From contig JAJYAS010000115.1 in assembly GCA_021779415.1 (NCBI GenBank), forward strand, positions 1-8,407: a stretch of DNA of 8,407 nucleotides. Direction: 5' to 3'. Of this stretch, positions 1-6,232 are shown one piece after another. Source of the stretch: Bacillota bacterium (GTDB lineage: Bacteria > Bacillota_B > Desulfitobacteriia > Desulfitobacteriales > Desulfitobacteriaceae). Each line of letters starts with the position of its first letter. Positions within the stretch are counted from its first letter, which is position 1. The notes under the pieces are model-generated. The model ran no database searches. It was given only the letters and a program-made list of their open reading frames with translations, and was not told the DNA's origin. Made by a program: the position numbers and the translations under genes.

Positions 1-1491
1 GAGCACCGCTAGGAATAAGAAGACGACCACACCAACGCAGATGCCTACAACAAGGTTGAGCAGGGACCCCAAAAATTTGCTTCCGGCAAATGTCGAAGTG
101 AAACGAAACACCAACCACACAGCCATACCCATTATAGTTGAAGCAAATAATATCTTGGTGAGCGAAGTTATGATCCGCCGACCATCAATAGAGCCAATCT
201 TACGCTTTAAAAAATATAACAAAAGCAACATATTTACAATACCACTTAGCGAGGTAGCTAGGGCCAAGCCACCTTGGGCTAGTGGCTTTACCAACACATT
301 CATCAACACGATATTTACAAGCAAGGTTATACCGCTGAGTAAAACGGGGGTCCACGTGTCCTGCAATGCATAAAAGGTTCGAGGTAATATCACAGAGGCC
401 GATTGCTCCACAATACCAAAGGCAAAAAAAACTAAGGGCGGTACTGTTGCCAACGTATCTTGGTGTGTAAATACCCCGTGCTGGAACACCACGCTAATTA
501 AGGGCTGGGCTAGAACCATCATTCCTACAGAAATCGGAATAGTGACAAACATAATGCTGCGCAGCGCCAGGGAAAAGGAATCCCTGAACAACTGCCAGCG
601 ATTTAGACTGATCGCCTCTGTCAAGGTAGGAAAGATGGCCAGACCCACGCTATAAGCAAAGATCCCAATAGGCAATTGCTGTAAGCGATAAGCATATGTG
701 AGAGACGACAAACTCCCCGGTGGTAAACCAGAGGCCAGATTCTGATAAACCACCACCGGAATTTGTCCCAGCCCAAAAGAAAGAATAATTGGAAAGGCTA
801 AGACGGCAATTCTACGTACCCCAGGATGTCGAAAGTTTAACGTAAAGGTATAGTGGAAACTAACCTTGCGTAAAGCTGGAATCTGAATGAGGAAATTACC
901 CAATGCCCCTACTACCACCCCGACGGCAAAGCCCTTGATACCCAGAAAGGGATTTAAAATAGTTCCAAAGACTACCACGCAGAGGGAATAAATCACCGAT
1001 CCAACTGCTGAGGGGCCGAATATCTTGAGAGAATTAAGGATTCCCATGCTAAATCCACTTAAACTAAGGAGGAGAGGTTGAAACAACAGAATCCTCATAA
1101 TGGCAGTGGCCAGTTCTTTAGTTTTGAGCGGTGCATCAGGGATATACATGGCAATAATTTTTGGGGCCAAGATCATGGCAAGCATGGTGATCACGCTAAG
1201 AATCAGCACCACCAAATTCATTACAGCGCTGGCGATATACCAAGCTTCTTCTCTCTTTTTCTCAGCTAGATAACCAGAAAGAACTGGGATAAACGCCGAA
1301 CTCAGCGCTCCCACGACCAAAAGGGCATAAAATAAATCTGGGACCACAAAACCCGCGATATAAGCATCCGTGACATAACTTTTCCCAAAGAATCCAGAGA
1401 TTAAGACATCTCGCAAAAAACCCAAGATCCGTGAAAGCAAACTCGCTACGGCTATCAACCCGGCAGCTTTTGCGACTGATTTAGTTGACAT
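1..1491 (-). CDS. murJ: Lipid II flippase MurJ (MviN family), C-terminus cut by window edge
   Basis: Translating the minus strand from ATG at 1491 gives 497 open codons running off the left edge with no stop. The protein is very hydrophobic, with many membrane segments as expected for the 14-helix MOP/MVF flippases that move lipid-linked peptidoglycan precursor across the membrane. The N-terminus has the family signature SRILGFLRD (residues 20-28; R21 and R27 match the functional R18/R24 of E. coli MurJ), then TDAY (41-44, D42 like E. coli D39) and GALSSAFIP (61-69). TYAYRLQQLPIGIF (265-278) carries R269, equivalent to E. coli R270. Family members are usually about 510-530 residues, so only a short tail is missing. 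The start is preceded by GGGAG at suitable spacing. The acidic/arginine loop found before GA(F/L)S in E. coli (RRIFAEG) is FYALLVVG here. It could be a MurJ paralogue rather than the main flippase. No convincing promoter was seen for it. Confidence 0.95.
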   Translation of the reverse strand, partial: MSTKSVAKAAGLIAVASLLSRILGFLRDVLISGFFGKSYVTDAYIAGFVVPDLFYALLVVGALSSAFIPVLSGYLAEKKREEAWYIASAVMNLVVLILSVITMLAMILAPKIIAMYIPDAPLKTKELATAIMRILLFQPLLLSLSGFSMGILNSLKIFGPSAVGSVIYSLCVVVFGTILNPFLGIKGFAVGVVVGALGNFLIQIPALRKVSFHYTFTLNFRHPGVRRIAVLAFPIILSFGLGQIPVVVYQNLASGLPPGSLSSLTYAYRLQQLPIGIFAYSVGLAIFPTLTEAISLNRWQLFRDSFSLALRSIMFVTIPISVGMMVLAQPLISVVFQHGVFTHQDTLATVPPLVFFAFGIVEQSASVILPRTFYALQDTWTPVLLSGITLLVNIVLMNVLVKPLAQGGLALATSLSGIVNMLLLLYFLKRKIGSIDGRRIITSLTKILFASTIMGMAVWLVFRFTSTFAGSKFLGSLLNLVVGICVGVVVFLFLAVL

Positions 1492-1595
1492 ATTTAAATC
1501 TCCCACTTGAAGTCAATCTACTTATACTATATCACCTTCTGGTCAAAACATTAAATCTGCTATAAGTGTACTTAACAGTAAACGGAATGTTTCTA

Positions 1596-1625
1596 TTGAA
1601 AATTCCATTCTAAATATGGTATTAT
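1596..1625 (+). promoter_or_regulatory. Sigma-A type promoter for the ung leader
   Basis: TTGAAA at 1596-1601 and TATTAT at 1620-1625 are separated by 18 bp in AT-rich DNA, which fits a housekeeping promoter. It would start transcription near 1632. It points toward ung but lies about 265 bp before the ung start, with a terminator between them, so its immediate product is a leader or small RNA of about 200 nt. Confidence 0.6.
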
Positions 1626-1631
1626 ATTACT

Positions 1632-1834
1632 TATTATGTGAACGGAGGAGGTGTGGTAGCGTGAATCGTGATTTTGCTATGTTCCGAATAAAACAGTTGC
1701 GATTGGCAATTTTTAGCTATGCCCTTTTCTGGGATGCAGACTTGGAAATACAATTGCGAAATGACACTCCTACCTTAACCTCACGGGTAATTAGTGAATC
1801 CGAGACCGTAGGAATCTTTTCCTACGGTCTTTTT
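1632..1834 (+). ncRNA. Candidate structured leader or small RNA upstream of ung (6S-like size and shape)
   Basis: A promoter at 1596-1625 and an intrinsic terminator at 1803-1834 frame a transcript of about 203 nt. Hand folding gives a rod-like form. AGGAGGTGT (1646-1654) pairs with ACACTCCT with one bulged G, and GTGA (1638-1641) with TCAC (1780-1783). GTAGC pairs with GCTAT in a local hairpin, and GCAATT with AATTGC further in. Paired ends, a large asymmetric internal region and this length resemble 6S RNA, but I cannot match a conserved 6S sequence. It could equally be a cis-acting attenuator of ung. The same stretch contains GGAGGAGGTG followed 7 nt later by GTG (1661), opening a 103-codon frame to 1972 that runs through the terminator and overlaps ung. 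That frame resembles no protein I know and is more likely incidental, although a regulatory leader peptide is possible. Confidence 0.45.
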
Positions 1835-1854
1835 ATACTTTTCAGAGTGTCATT
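1760..1854 (+). repeat. 10-bp inverted repeat bridging the terminator in the ung leader
   Basis: AATGACACTC at 1760-1769 is perfectly complementary to GAGTGTCATT at 1845-1854. The two arms enclose the terminator hairpin. The left arm overlaps the strand that can instead pair with AGGAGGTGT at 1646-1654, so the two pairings exclude each other. The right arm ends 22 nt before the ung Shine-Dalgarno sequence. This arrangement would suit a conformational switch, but no ligand-binding class is recognised. Confidence 0.5.
1803..1834 (+). terminator. Intrinsic terminator before ung
   Basis: An 11-bp perfect stem (1803-1813 with 1820-1830; one more A-T pair closes the loop to TCTT) is followed by a T run at 1830-1834. 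It is G/C-containing and compact, a textbook Rho-independent terminator on the plus strand. It lies 57 bp before the ung start codon. No strong promoter is visible between it and ung, so ung expression may depend on read-through or controlled antitermination. Confidence 0.85.
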
Positions 1855-1890
1855 CCCTGAAAAAGATATTACGGAAAGGGGTAACAACCT

Positions 1891-2556
1891 GTGGCAGTGC
1901 AAGCTGATTGGAAAAGACTACTTGACAATGAAATTAAGAAGGAATATTACCTTAAATTACTCGAGTGGATAAAAAACGAATATCGAACGAAACGAATTTT
2001 TCCTAAAAAGGAAGATGTGTTTAACGCTTTAGTCTTCACGTCCTACGAAAATACCAAGGTAGTGATTTTGGGGCAAGACCCGTATCCTAATATTGGTCAA
2101 GGAATGGGACTAAGTTTTTCTGTAAATGTTGGAATACCCTTGCCAAAATCCCTCCAGAATATATTTAAGGAGCTCCAATCCGACTTAGGCTGTAAGATAC
2201 CTAAGCATGGATCTCTTCGAAAATGGGCCGAACAAGGAGTATTACTTCTTAATACGTCACTCACCGTAGAAGAAAGAAAACCCAATTCTCATCAAACCAT
2301 GGGTTGGGAGATATTTACGGATAAAATTATTTCGTTAGTTAACGACAAAACTGATCCTGTGGCGTTTATCTTATGGGGTAACAATGCACGTTCCAAGAAA
2401 AGACTCATTACCAATTCCCATCATTTGATACTCGAATCCGCTCACCCAAGTCCTCTATCCGCAAGTAGAGGATTCTTTGGCAGTAAACCGTTTTCGCAAA
2501 CCAATGCTTTCTTAATCTCTAAGAATAGAAAGCCCATTGACTGGCAAATCGAATAA
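1891..2556 (+). CDS. ung: Uracil-DNA glycosylase, family 1
   Basis: This 221-residue enzyme hydrolyses the N-glycosidic bond of uracil in DNA, the first step of base excision repair in the cytoplasm. Family 1 motifs are all present. They are GQDPYP at 61-66 (D63 activates water), GLSFSV at 73-78 (F76 stacks on uracil) and LLLNTSLTV at 118-126 (N121 reads the base). HPSPLSA at 185-191 supplies catalytic H185 and the intercalating L189. RGFFGSKPFS and a C-terminal PIDW complete the fold, and the length is normal. The motif ends in Pro (GQDPYP) rather than the more familiar GQDPYH, a form also found in actinobacterial Ung. The GTG start at 1891 follows AAGGGGT with 8 nt spacing, and an in-frame TAA at 1882-1884 excludes an upstream start. 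It is monocistronic and convergent with nrdJ. No LexA-type GAAC/GTTC box was seen upstream. Confidence 0.97.
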   Translation: MAVQADWKRLLDNEIKKEYYLKLLEWIKNEYRTKRIFPKKEDVFNALVFTSYENTKVVILGQDPYPNIGQGMGLSFSVNVGIPLPKSLQNIFKELQSDLGCKIPKHGSLRKWAEQGVLLLNTSLTVEERKPNSHQTMGWEIFTDKIISLVNDKTDPVAFILWGNNARSKKRLITNSHHLILESAHPSPLSASRGFFGSKPFSQTNAFLISKNRKPIDWQIE

Positions 2557-2640
2557 TCGACACCAGACCTCATTTCGCCTACTGTGTTCTGATAACCGTT
2601 AATAAAGTTTGACGACGAAATTCCCCTTAATCTGTCTATA

Positions 2641-2757
2641 TCAACGATCACCCTGATATCCCCAGCGGCACATCGTTGCTATGTTTCTTCTCCAAAGCGG
2701 TTCAATCATACTATAAACCGCAGGGATAACCACTATGGTTAAATAAGTTGAAACTCC
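2641..2757 (-). pseudogene. Relic of the C-terminal end of an RND-type efflux transporter
   Basis: On the minus strand, GVSTYLTIVVIPAVYSM, about 39 codons ending at TGA 2641-2643, resembles the last transmembrane helix of HAE/AcrB-type RND pumps, which commonly ends in a 'TLTxxVIPVxYS' pattern followed by a short basic tail. Here the tail is EPLWRRN and onward. Upstream the frame runs straight into the stem-loop behind nrdJ and then into antisense of the nrdJ 3' end, so the remaining roughly 1000 residues of a pump are absent. It has no start or ribosome binding site of its own. The likely history is deletion of a former efflux gene, leaving its 3' end. The assignment rests on a short hydrophobic motif, so an unrelated membrane-protein tail is possible. 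Confidence 0.5.
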
Positions 2758-2758
2758 A

Positions 2759-2805
2759 AATAACAACAAACGTGCGATTCTTAATCTCGCACGTTTGTTG
2801 TTATT
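2759..2805 (-). terminator. Long stem-loop terminator between converging nrdJ and ung
   Basis: A 19-bp perfect inverted repeat (2759-2777 with 2787-2805) has a 9-nt loop. It begins 20 bp after the nrdJ stop. The core GTGCGA/TCGCAC is flanked by A/T-rich arms, so U-rich arms follow the core on either strand. It probably works in both directions, also ending any ung transcript that reaches it, since no separate hairpin was seen directly after ung. Confidence 0.8.
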
Positions 2806-2825
2806 GTTTGTTCTTGTGGCGTATG

Positions 2826-5243
2826 TTACCCACACTTCGAATACCCACAGTGGGTGCAAACAACGCAACCACTTTCATGATTAATCGGCTTACCACACTC
2901 TGGACAAGCATTCGCCGGTGCAACTCCCGTTCGGACTTTCTTGCCAACCACCTTTTCTTCAGCTACAATCTCTCGTGCGACCATGCTTGACCTTTTCGCT
3001 ATTGGAGCCGTTTCCTGCGCGCCAGTTTGAACATTAGAAAAATTAATACCAACCTCGTTATACTTCTTAATCACACGGGCAATAGCATCTGGACAAGATG
3101 TAACATTGACGCCTTCACGCCGCATACAAGCTGGGCAACGAATCCCTTTGATCTGCTCGGTAATAGCATCGACGGATAATCCTGAACGTAGGGTTATTGA
3201 AATCAAACGAGCTGTCGCCTCAGATTGAGAGGAACATCCTCCAGCCCGACCGGTATTCGTAAAGACTTCACAAATCCCTTTTTCATCCGCATTGACACTG
3301 ACATAGAGGTTGCCACAACCGATCTTAATCTTTTCTGTAACTCCGATGGTAGTCGTCGGTCTTGGACGAGGAACGACGGTGTTCACCTCAGGAACAAACG
3401 GTGTTTTGGGAACTGAAATCTGTTCAGAAACCGTCGGGATTTGAACTTCACCGCTCTTCTCGACCTGAGCTTGCATGGATGCTGCTGTGGTCACTGAGGT
3501 TCCGGTAGAAAGCACTTGTTCTTCCCGACTTCCATCCCGATAGACTGTTAATCCTTTGCAATTCAGTTCATCCGCCAAACGATATGCTTCAGCAATATCC
3601 TCTAGTGTCGCGGTGTTAGCAAAATTAATGGTTTTGGACACCGCATTGTCAGTATACTTCTGAAAGGCGCCCTGAATCCGAATATGCCATTCAGGCGCGA
3701 TCTCTTGGGCCGTAGTAAAGACTTCCTGTACCCAGTTGGGGACTTCCGCTAACCCTAGAACTGTTCCCATTTCGGCAATTTTTTGCATAAGTTCTGGGGA
3801 ATAGAAACCATATTCCTGGGCAAACGATTCAAAGAGTGGATTCACTTCAACTAAAGATGTTCCATCCATGACTGTTTTAGTATAAGCAACCGCAAAGAGA
3901 GGTTCAACGCCGCTGGAAGCAGCGCAAATCATGGATATCGTTCCAGTCGGAGCAATCGTAGTCAAGGTGGCATTGCGTAGTTTCATAACTCCGTCATAAA
4001 TAGAGCCTTCAAAGTTCGGGAAGGTTCCCCGTTCTTCTGCTAAGCGCTGAGACTCGATACGAGCTTCCGTCTGAATAAATTTCATGACTTTTTCCGCGTA
4101 CTCAACTGCCTCTTCCGTAGCATAAGAGGTTTGTAGCAAAATAAGCATGTCCGCAAAACCCATCACACCAAGACCAATTTTACGATTCCCTTTAACCACC
4201 TCATCAATAATCTGAAGCGGATACTGATTCGCATCAATAACGTTGTCTAGAAACCGCACGGACAACCGGGTCACATAACTCAAGCGTTCCCAGTTAATCA
4301 CCATTTTCCCATCTTTCTCTGTCACCATCAGTTTGAGATTAATGGAGCCTAAGTTGCACGCTTCATTAGGTAACAAGGGTTGTTCACCACACGGATTGGT
4401 CGCCTCGATCTCACCCTGCAGAGGAGTGGGATTACCTTGATTTAAGCGATCAAGAAAAACAATTCCCGGCTCCCCATTCTGCCAGGCGTGCTCTACAATT
4501 TTATTAAAAACTTCCGGCGCAGATAATTGACCAGCTGGCGAGCTCGTATGTGGATCGATGAGATCATAGTTACGCCCCTCACGGACCGCCAGCATAAACT
4601 CCTCTGTAACCCCGACGGAAATATTAAAATTCGTAATCTCCTTGTTATCCTCTTTGCACTGAATGAAATCTAAAATGTCCGGATGGTCCACCCGAAGAAT
4701 TCCCATATTCGCGCCACGACGAGTTCCGCCTTGCTTTACCGCTTCTGTAGCGGAATTAAACACCTTCATAAATGAAATTGGGCCGGATGCCACTCCACCC
4801 GTTGAGCGAACCATGCTGTTTTTAGGGCGCAAGCGAGAAAAGCTGAAGCCCGTCCCTCCACCCGATTTATGAATAATCGCTGCGTTTTTAATGGCGTCAA
4901 AAATCTTCTCCATGCTATCTTCAATGGGCAAGACAAAACAAGCACTCAATTGCCCAAGATCCCTACCAGCATTCATTAACGTCGGTGAGTTAGGCATGAA
5001 CTCGAGGTTGGCCATTATAGTATAGAATTCTTTGGCTAGTGCTTGAGTTTCCCTTTTGCCCTTGCCATAACGTTCCTCTTCGACTTCCGCAATCACACTG
5101 GCCACGCGAAAAATCATGTCCTCCGCAGATTCTGCCACTTTCCCTTTTTCTTGTTTCAAATACCGTTTTTCCAAAACCACGCGCGCATTAGGCGTCAGAT
5201 TAGCCTTAGACCAAGTTTTTGGTGCTTGTCCCTCGAAACTCAA
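2826..5243 (-). CDS. nrdJ: Adenosylcobalamin-dependent (class II) ribonucleotide reductase
   Basis: This 805-residue enzyme reduces ribonucleotides to deoxyribonucleotides using a thiyl radical generated from coenzyme B12, with or without oxygen. NPCGE at 283-287 carries the thiyl cysteine C285 and E287. SAC (C102) and EACNLGS (C296) supply the redox pair, and the 11-residue C285-C296 spacing matches the Thermotoga class II enzyme. APTGTIS lies at 431-437. After a Pro/Thr/Val-rich linker (about 580-635) comes a TSCPD domain (TSCPDAIARV at 715-724). The tail is a cysteine-rich zinc-ribbon-like segment (C780, C783, C793, C796, C799, C804) that probably re-reduces the active site. The start is TTG at 5243, after GGGGA with 6 nt spacing. 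The first internal Met (44) would remove N-terminal sequence, and the frame upstream has no closer start. It lies 35 bp after nrdR in one operon, under the NrdR boxes. B12 dependence implies synthesis or uptake elsewhere in the genome. Confidence 0.97.
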   Translation of the reverse strand: MSFEGQAPKTWSKANLTPNARVVLEKRYLKQEKGKVAESAEDMIFRVASVIAEVEEERYGKGKRETQALAKEFYTIMANLEFMPNSPTLMNAGRDLGQLSACFVLPIEDSMEKIFDAIKNAAIIHKSGGGTGFSFSRLRPKNSMVRSTGGVASGPISFMKVFNSATEAVKQGGTRRGANMGILRVDHPDILDFIQCKEDNKEITNFNISVGVTEEFMLAVREGRNYDLIDPHTSSPAGQLSAPEVFNKIVEHAWQNGEPGIVFLDRLNQGNPTPLQGEIEATNPCGEQPLLPNEACNLGSINLKLMVTEKDGKMVINWERLSYVTRLSVRFLDNVIDANQYPLQIIDEVVKGNRKIGLGVMGFADMLILLQTSYATEEAVEYAEKVMKFIQTEARIESQRLAEERGTFPNFEGSIYDGVMKLRNATLTTIAPTGTISMICAASSGVEPLFAVAYTKTVMDGTSLVEVNPLFESFAQEYGFYSPELMQKIAEMGTVLGLAEVPNWVQEVFTTAQEIAPEWHIRIQGAFQKYTDNAVSKTINFANTATLEDIAEAYRLADELNCKGLTVYRDGSREEQVLSTGTSVTTAASMQAQVEKSGEVQIPTVSEQISVPKTPFVPEVNTVVPRPRPTTTIGVTEKIKIGCGNLYVSVNADEKGICEVFTNTGRAGGCSSQSEATARLISITLRSGLSVDAITEQIKGIRCPACMRREGVNVTSCPDAIARVIKKYNEVGINFSNVQTGAQETAPIAKRSSMVAREIVAEEKVVGKKVRTGVAPANACPECGKPINHESGCVVCTHCGYSKCG

Positions 5244-5278
5244 CTCGAATCCCCAACTTTCTTTTGTACTATTCCATT

Positions 5279-5749
5279 TTATTCTTTCAAACTTCCACGT
5301 TTTTCAATAAGCCCCTGTAATTCTTCCATAAAACGTTGGATGTCTCGAAATTGACGATAAACAGACGCAAACCGTATGTAGGCTACTTCGTCCAATTCAA
5401 ATAGCTGTTCTAAGACCGATTCTCCCACTTCGGAACTGGATACCTCACGTTCAAGCCTGTTGCGTAGCCTTTTTTCTATCGCATAAGCCGCTTCTTCGAT
5501 TTCCTCCGAGGAAATTGGCCGCTTTTCGCAAGCCCTAAGCATACCTGACATCATTTTGGAACGAGAAAATTCTTCGCGTCGCCCTTCTTTTTTCACAACA
5601 ATGAGTGGCGAATCTTCGAACTTCTCAAAGGTGGTAAAGCGTCTCAAACAACGATCGCATTCTCTTCTTCTACGGACCGCTGTGCCTTCTTCAACCTGGC
5701 GTGAATCAAGAACTTTCGTGTCCACATTTCCGCAGAATGGACAGTGCAC
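5279..5749 (-). CDS. nrdR: Transcriptional repressor NrdR
   Basis: This 156-residue protein is a standard-length NrdR, the nucleotide-sensing repressor of ribonucleotide reductase genes. The N-terminal zinc ribbon has C3/C6 (CPFC) and C31/C34 (CDRC), with the basic RRRRECDRCLRRFTTFE block typical of the family. An ATP-cone domain follows (about 49-139), including the PLIVVKK start and the YIRFASVYRQF segment. With ATP the protein is inactive; with dATP it binds paired NrdR boxes. The start is GTG at 5749, 7 nt after a GGGGGG run, giving the conserved MHCPFC N-terminus. It is the first gene of the nrdR-nrdJ operon and therefore probably represses itself as well as nrdJ. Nothing looks missing. 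Confidence 0.97.
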   Translation of the reverse strand: MHCPFCGNVDTKVLDSRQVEEGTAVRRRRECDRCLRRFTTFEKFEDSPLIVVKKEGRREEFSRSKMMSGMLRACEKRPISSEEIEEAAYAIEKRLRNRLEREVSSSEVGESVLEQLFELDEVAYIRFASVYRQFRDIQRFMEELQGLIEKRGSLKE

Positions 5750-5758
5750 AACTCAACC

Positions 5759-5774
5759 CCCCTACATCTAGTGT
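5759..5774 (-). promoter_or_regulatory. NrdR box 2 (promoter-distal, overlaps the nrdR ribosome binding site)
   Basis: Read on the minus strand, ACACTAGATGTAGGGG matches the NrdR consensus ACACWATATATWGTGT at about 12 of 16 positions. Its centre is 31 bp from the better box at 5790-5805, leaving a 15-bp gap, which is the three-turn spacing known for NrdR box pairs. The right half is degraded where it becomes the G-rich Shine-Dalgarno of nrdR, so one sequence seems to serve both roles. Confidence 0.7.
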
Positions 5775-5781
5775 ATTTCAA

Positions 5782-5810
5782 ATTTAACCATACTATATGT
5801 TGTGTGTCAA
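5782..5810 (-). promoter_or_regulatory. Promoter of the nrdR-nrdJ operon
   Basis: On the minus strand a perfect TTGACA -35 (5810-5805) is followed after 17 bp by TTAAAT (5787-5782). Transcription should start near 5775, giving a short leader before the nrdR GTG. The spacer is almost entirely occupied by NrdR box 1, so bound repressor would block RNA polymerase directly. Confidence 0.8.
5790..5805 (-). promoter_or_regulatory. NrdR box 1 (within the promoter spacer)
   Basis: ACACAACATATAGTAT on the minus strand agrees with ACACWATATATWGTGT at 14 of 16 positions. It fills the -35 to -10 spacer of the nrdR promoter. Together with the second box 15 bp downstream it forms the tandem site expected for cooperative NrdR binding, indicating direct autoregulation of nrdR-nrdJ by nucleotide levels. 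Confidence 0.85.
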
Positions 5811-5889
5811 CTCATCTTTTGACCCTAATTTAGCTTATCTTTCTATTCCTCGTCTGTTTTCTGTTCACTATCTCCTGCTTACTTATTTT

Positions 5890-5918
5890 TTGCTAAAAAG
5901 TATGAGAAAATCTATAGT
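5890..5918 (+). promoter_or_regulatory. Probable promoter for the 44-residue small protein gene
   Basis: TTGCTA (5890-5895) and TATAGT (5913-5918) are separated by 17 bp, a good housekeeping-type match. It is divergent from the nrdR promoter, and about 70 bp of T-rich DNA without visible signals lie between them. The predicted transcript would have an untranslated leader of about 80 nt before the small ORF. Confidence 0.55.
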
Positions 5919-6008
5919 AGTATACCTCTGGTAAAAAGGGCAGAATAATCTTCGTAACTAAAACCGTTAAGACACCAAGGTATATTTGAAAAAGGAAGTG
6001 ATTTAACT

Positions 6009-6143
6009 TTGAAGAAAGAAGCGCCCTCAGAAAAAAATCCGAATCCTAACACCCAACCCACTCCGCATAACCATCAACCTAGCATGGACTCGCGAGATGG
6101 CCATGGTCTTTCCAAAGAAGAAGCATTAAGATCGAAGAAATAA
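6009..6143 (+). CDS. Small hydrophilic protein of unknown function (44 residues)
   Basis: A TTG codon at 6009 follows AAGGAAGTG with about 8 nt spacing and opens 44 codons ending in TAA. The product begins KKEAPSEKNPNPNTQPTPHN, is rich in Lys, Pro, Asn and Gln, and ends in a more helical GLSKEEALRSKK. There is no signal peptide, membrane segment, cysteine or recognisable domain, and it is probably disordered in its first half. Support for a real gene is the promoter at 5890-5918, the well-placed ribosome binding site and a stem-loop starting 13 bp after the stop, so it looks like a complete small transcription unit. I do not recognise the family and propose no function. It stands alone between the divergent nrdR-nrdJ operon and the convergent acyl-CoA ligase gene. 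Confidence 0.6.
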   Translation: MKKEAPSEKNPNPNTQPTPHNHQPSMDSRDGHGLSKEEALRSKK

Positions 6144-6156
6144 ACTGGGTAAATCT

Positions 6157-6210
6157 ACGCAATCAAGAAGAAGGAGCCTGTATGTTCGGGCTCCTTCTTC
6201 TTGATTGCGT
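6157..6210 (+). terminator. 22-bp perfect inverted repeat between convergent genes
   Basis: Positions 6157-6178 are perfectly complementary to 6189-6210 with a 10-nt loop. It sits between the stop of the small ORF (6143) and the stop of the acyl-CoA ligase (6233) and so probably terminates both. Neither side has a clean T tract after the stem, so the mechanism is less standard than for the other terminators here. The purine-rich arm (GAAGAAGGAG) is an odd composition for a terminator stem. Confidence 0.7.
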
Positions 6211-6232
6211 TCATCTCTGTAGCTTGTTGCCT

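Noticed and set aside
41..373. A 110-codon plus-strand frame inside murJ.
   Set aside because: It is antisense to the clear membrane protein and has no ribosome binding site or protein-like pattern.
1501..1600. TTGACC and TATAAG-like hexamers upstream of murJ on the minus strand.
   Set aside because: The spacing is 14 bp or otherwise poor, so no promoter can be assigned with confidence.
1560..1660. Search for a LexA (GAAC-N4-GTTC) site or T-box motif before ung.
   Set aside because: No matching palindrome and no T-box AGGGTGGNACCGCG sequence ahead of the terminator.
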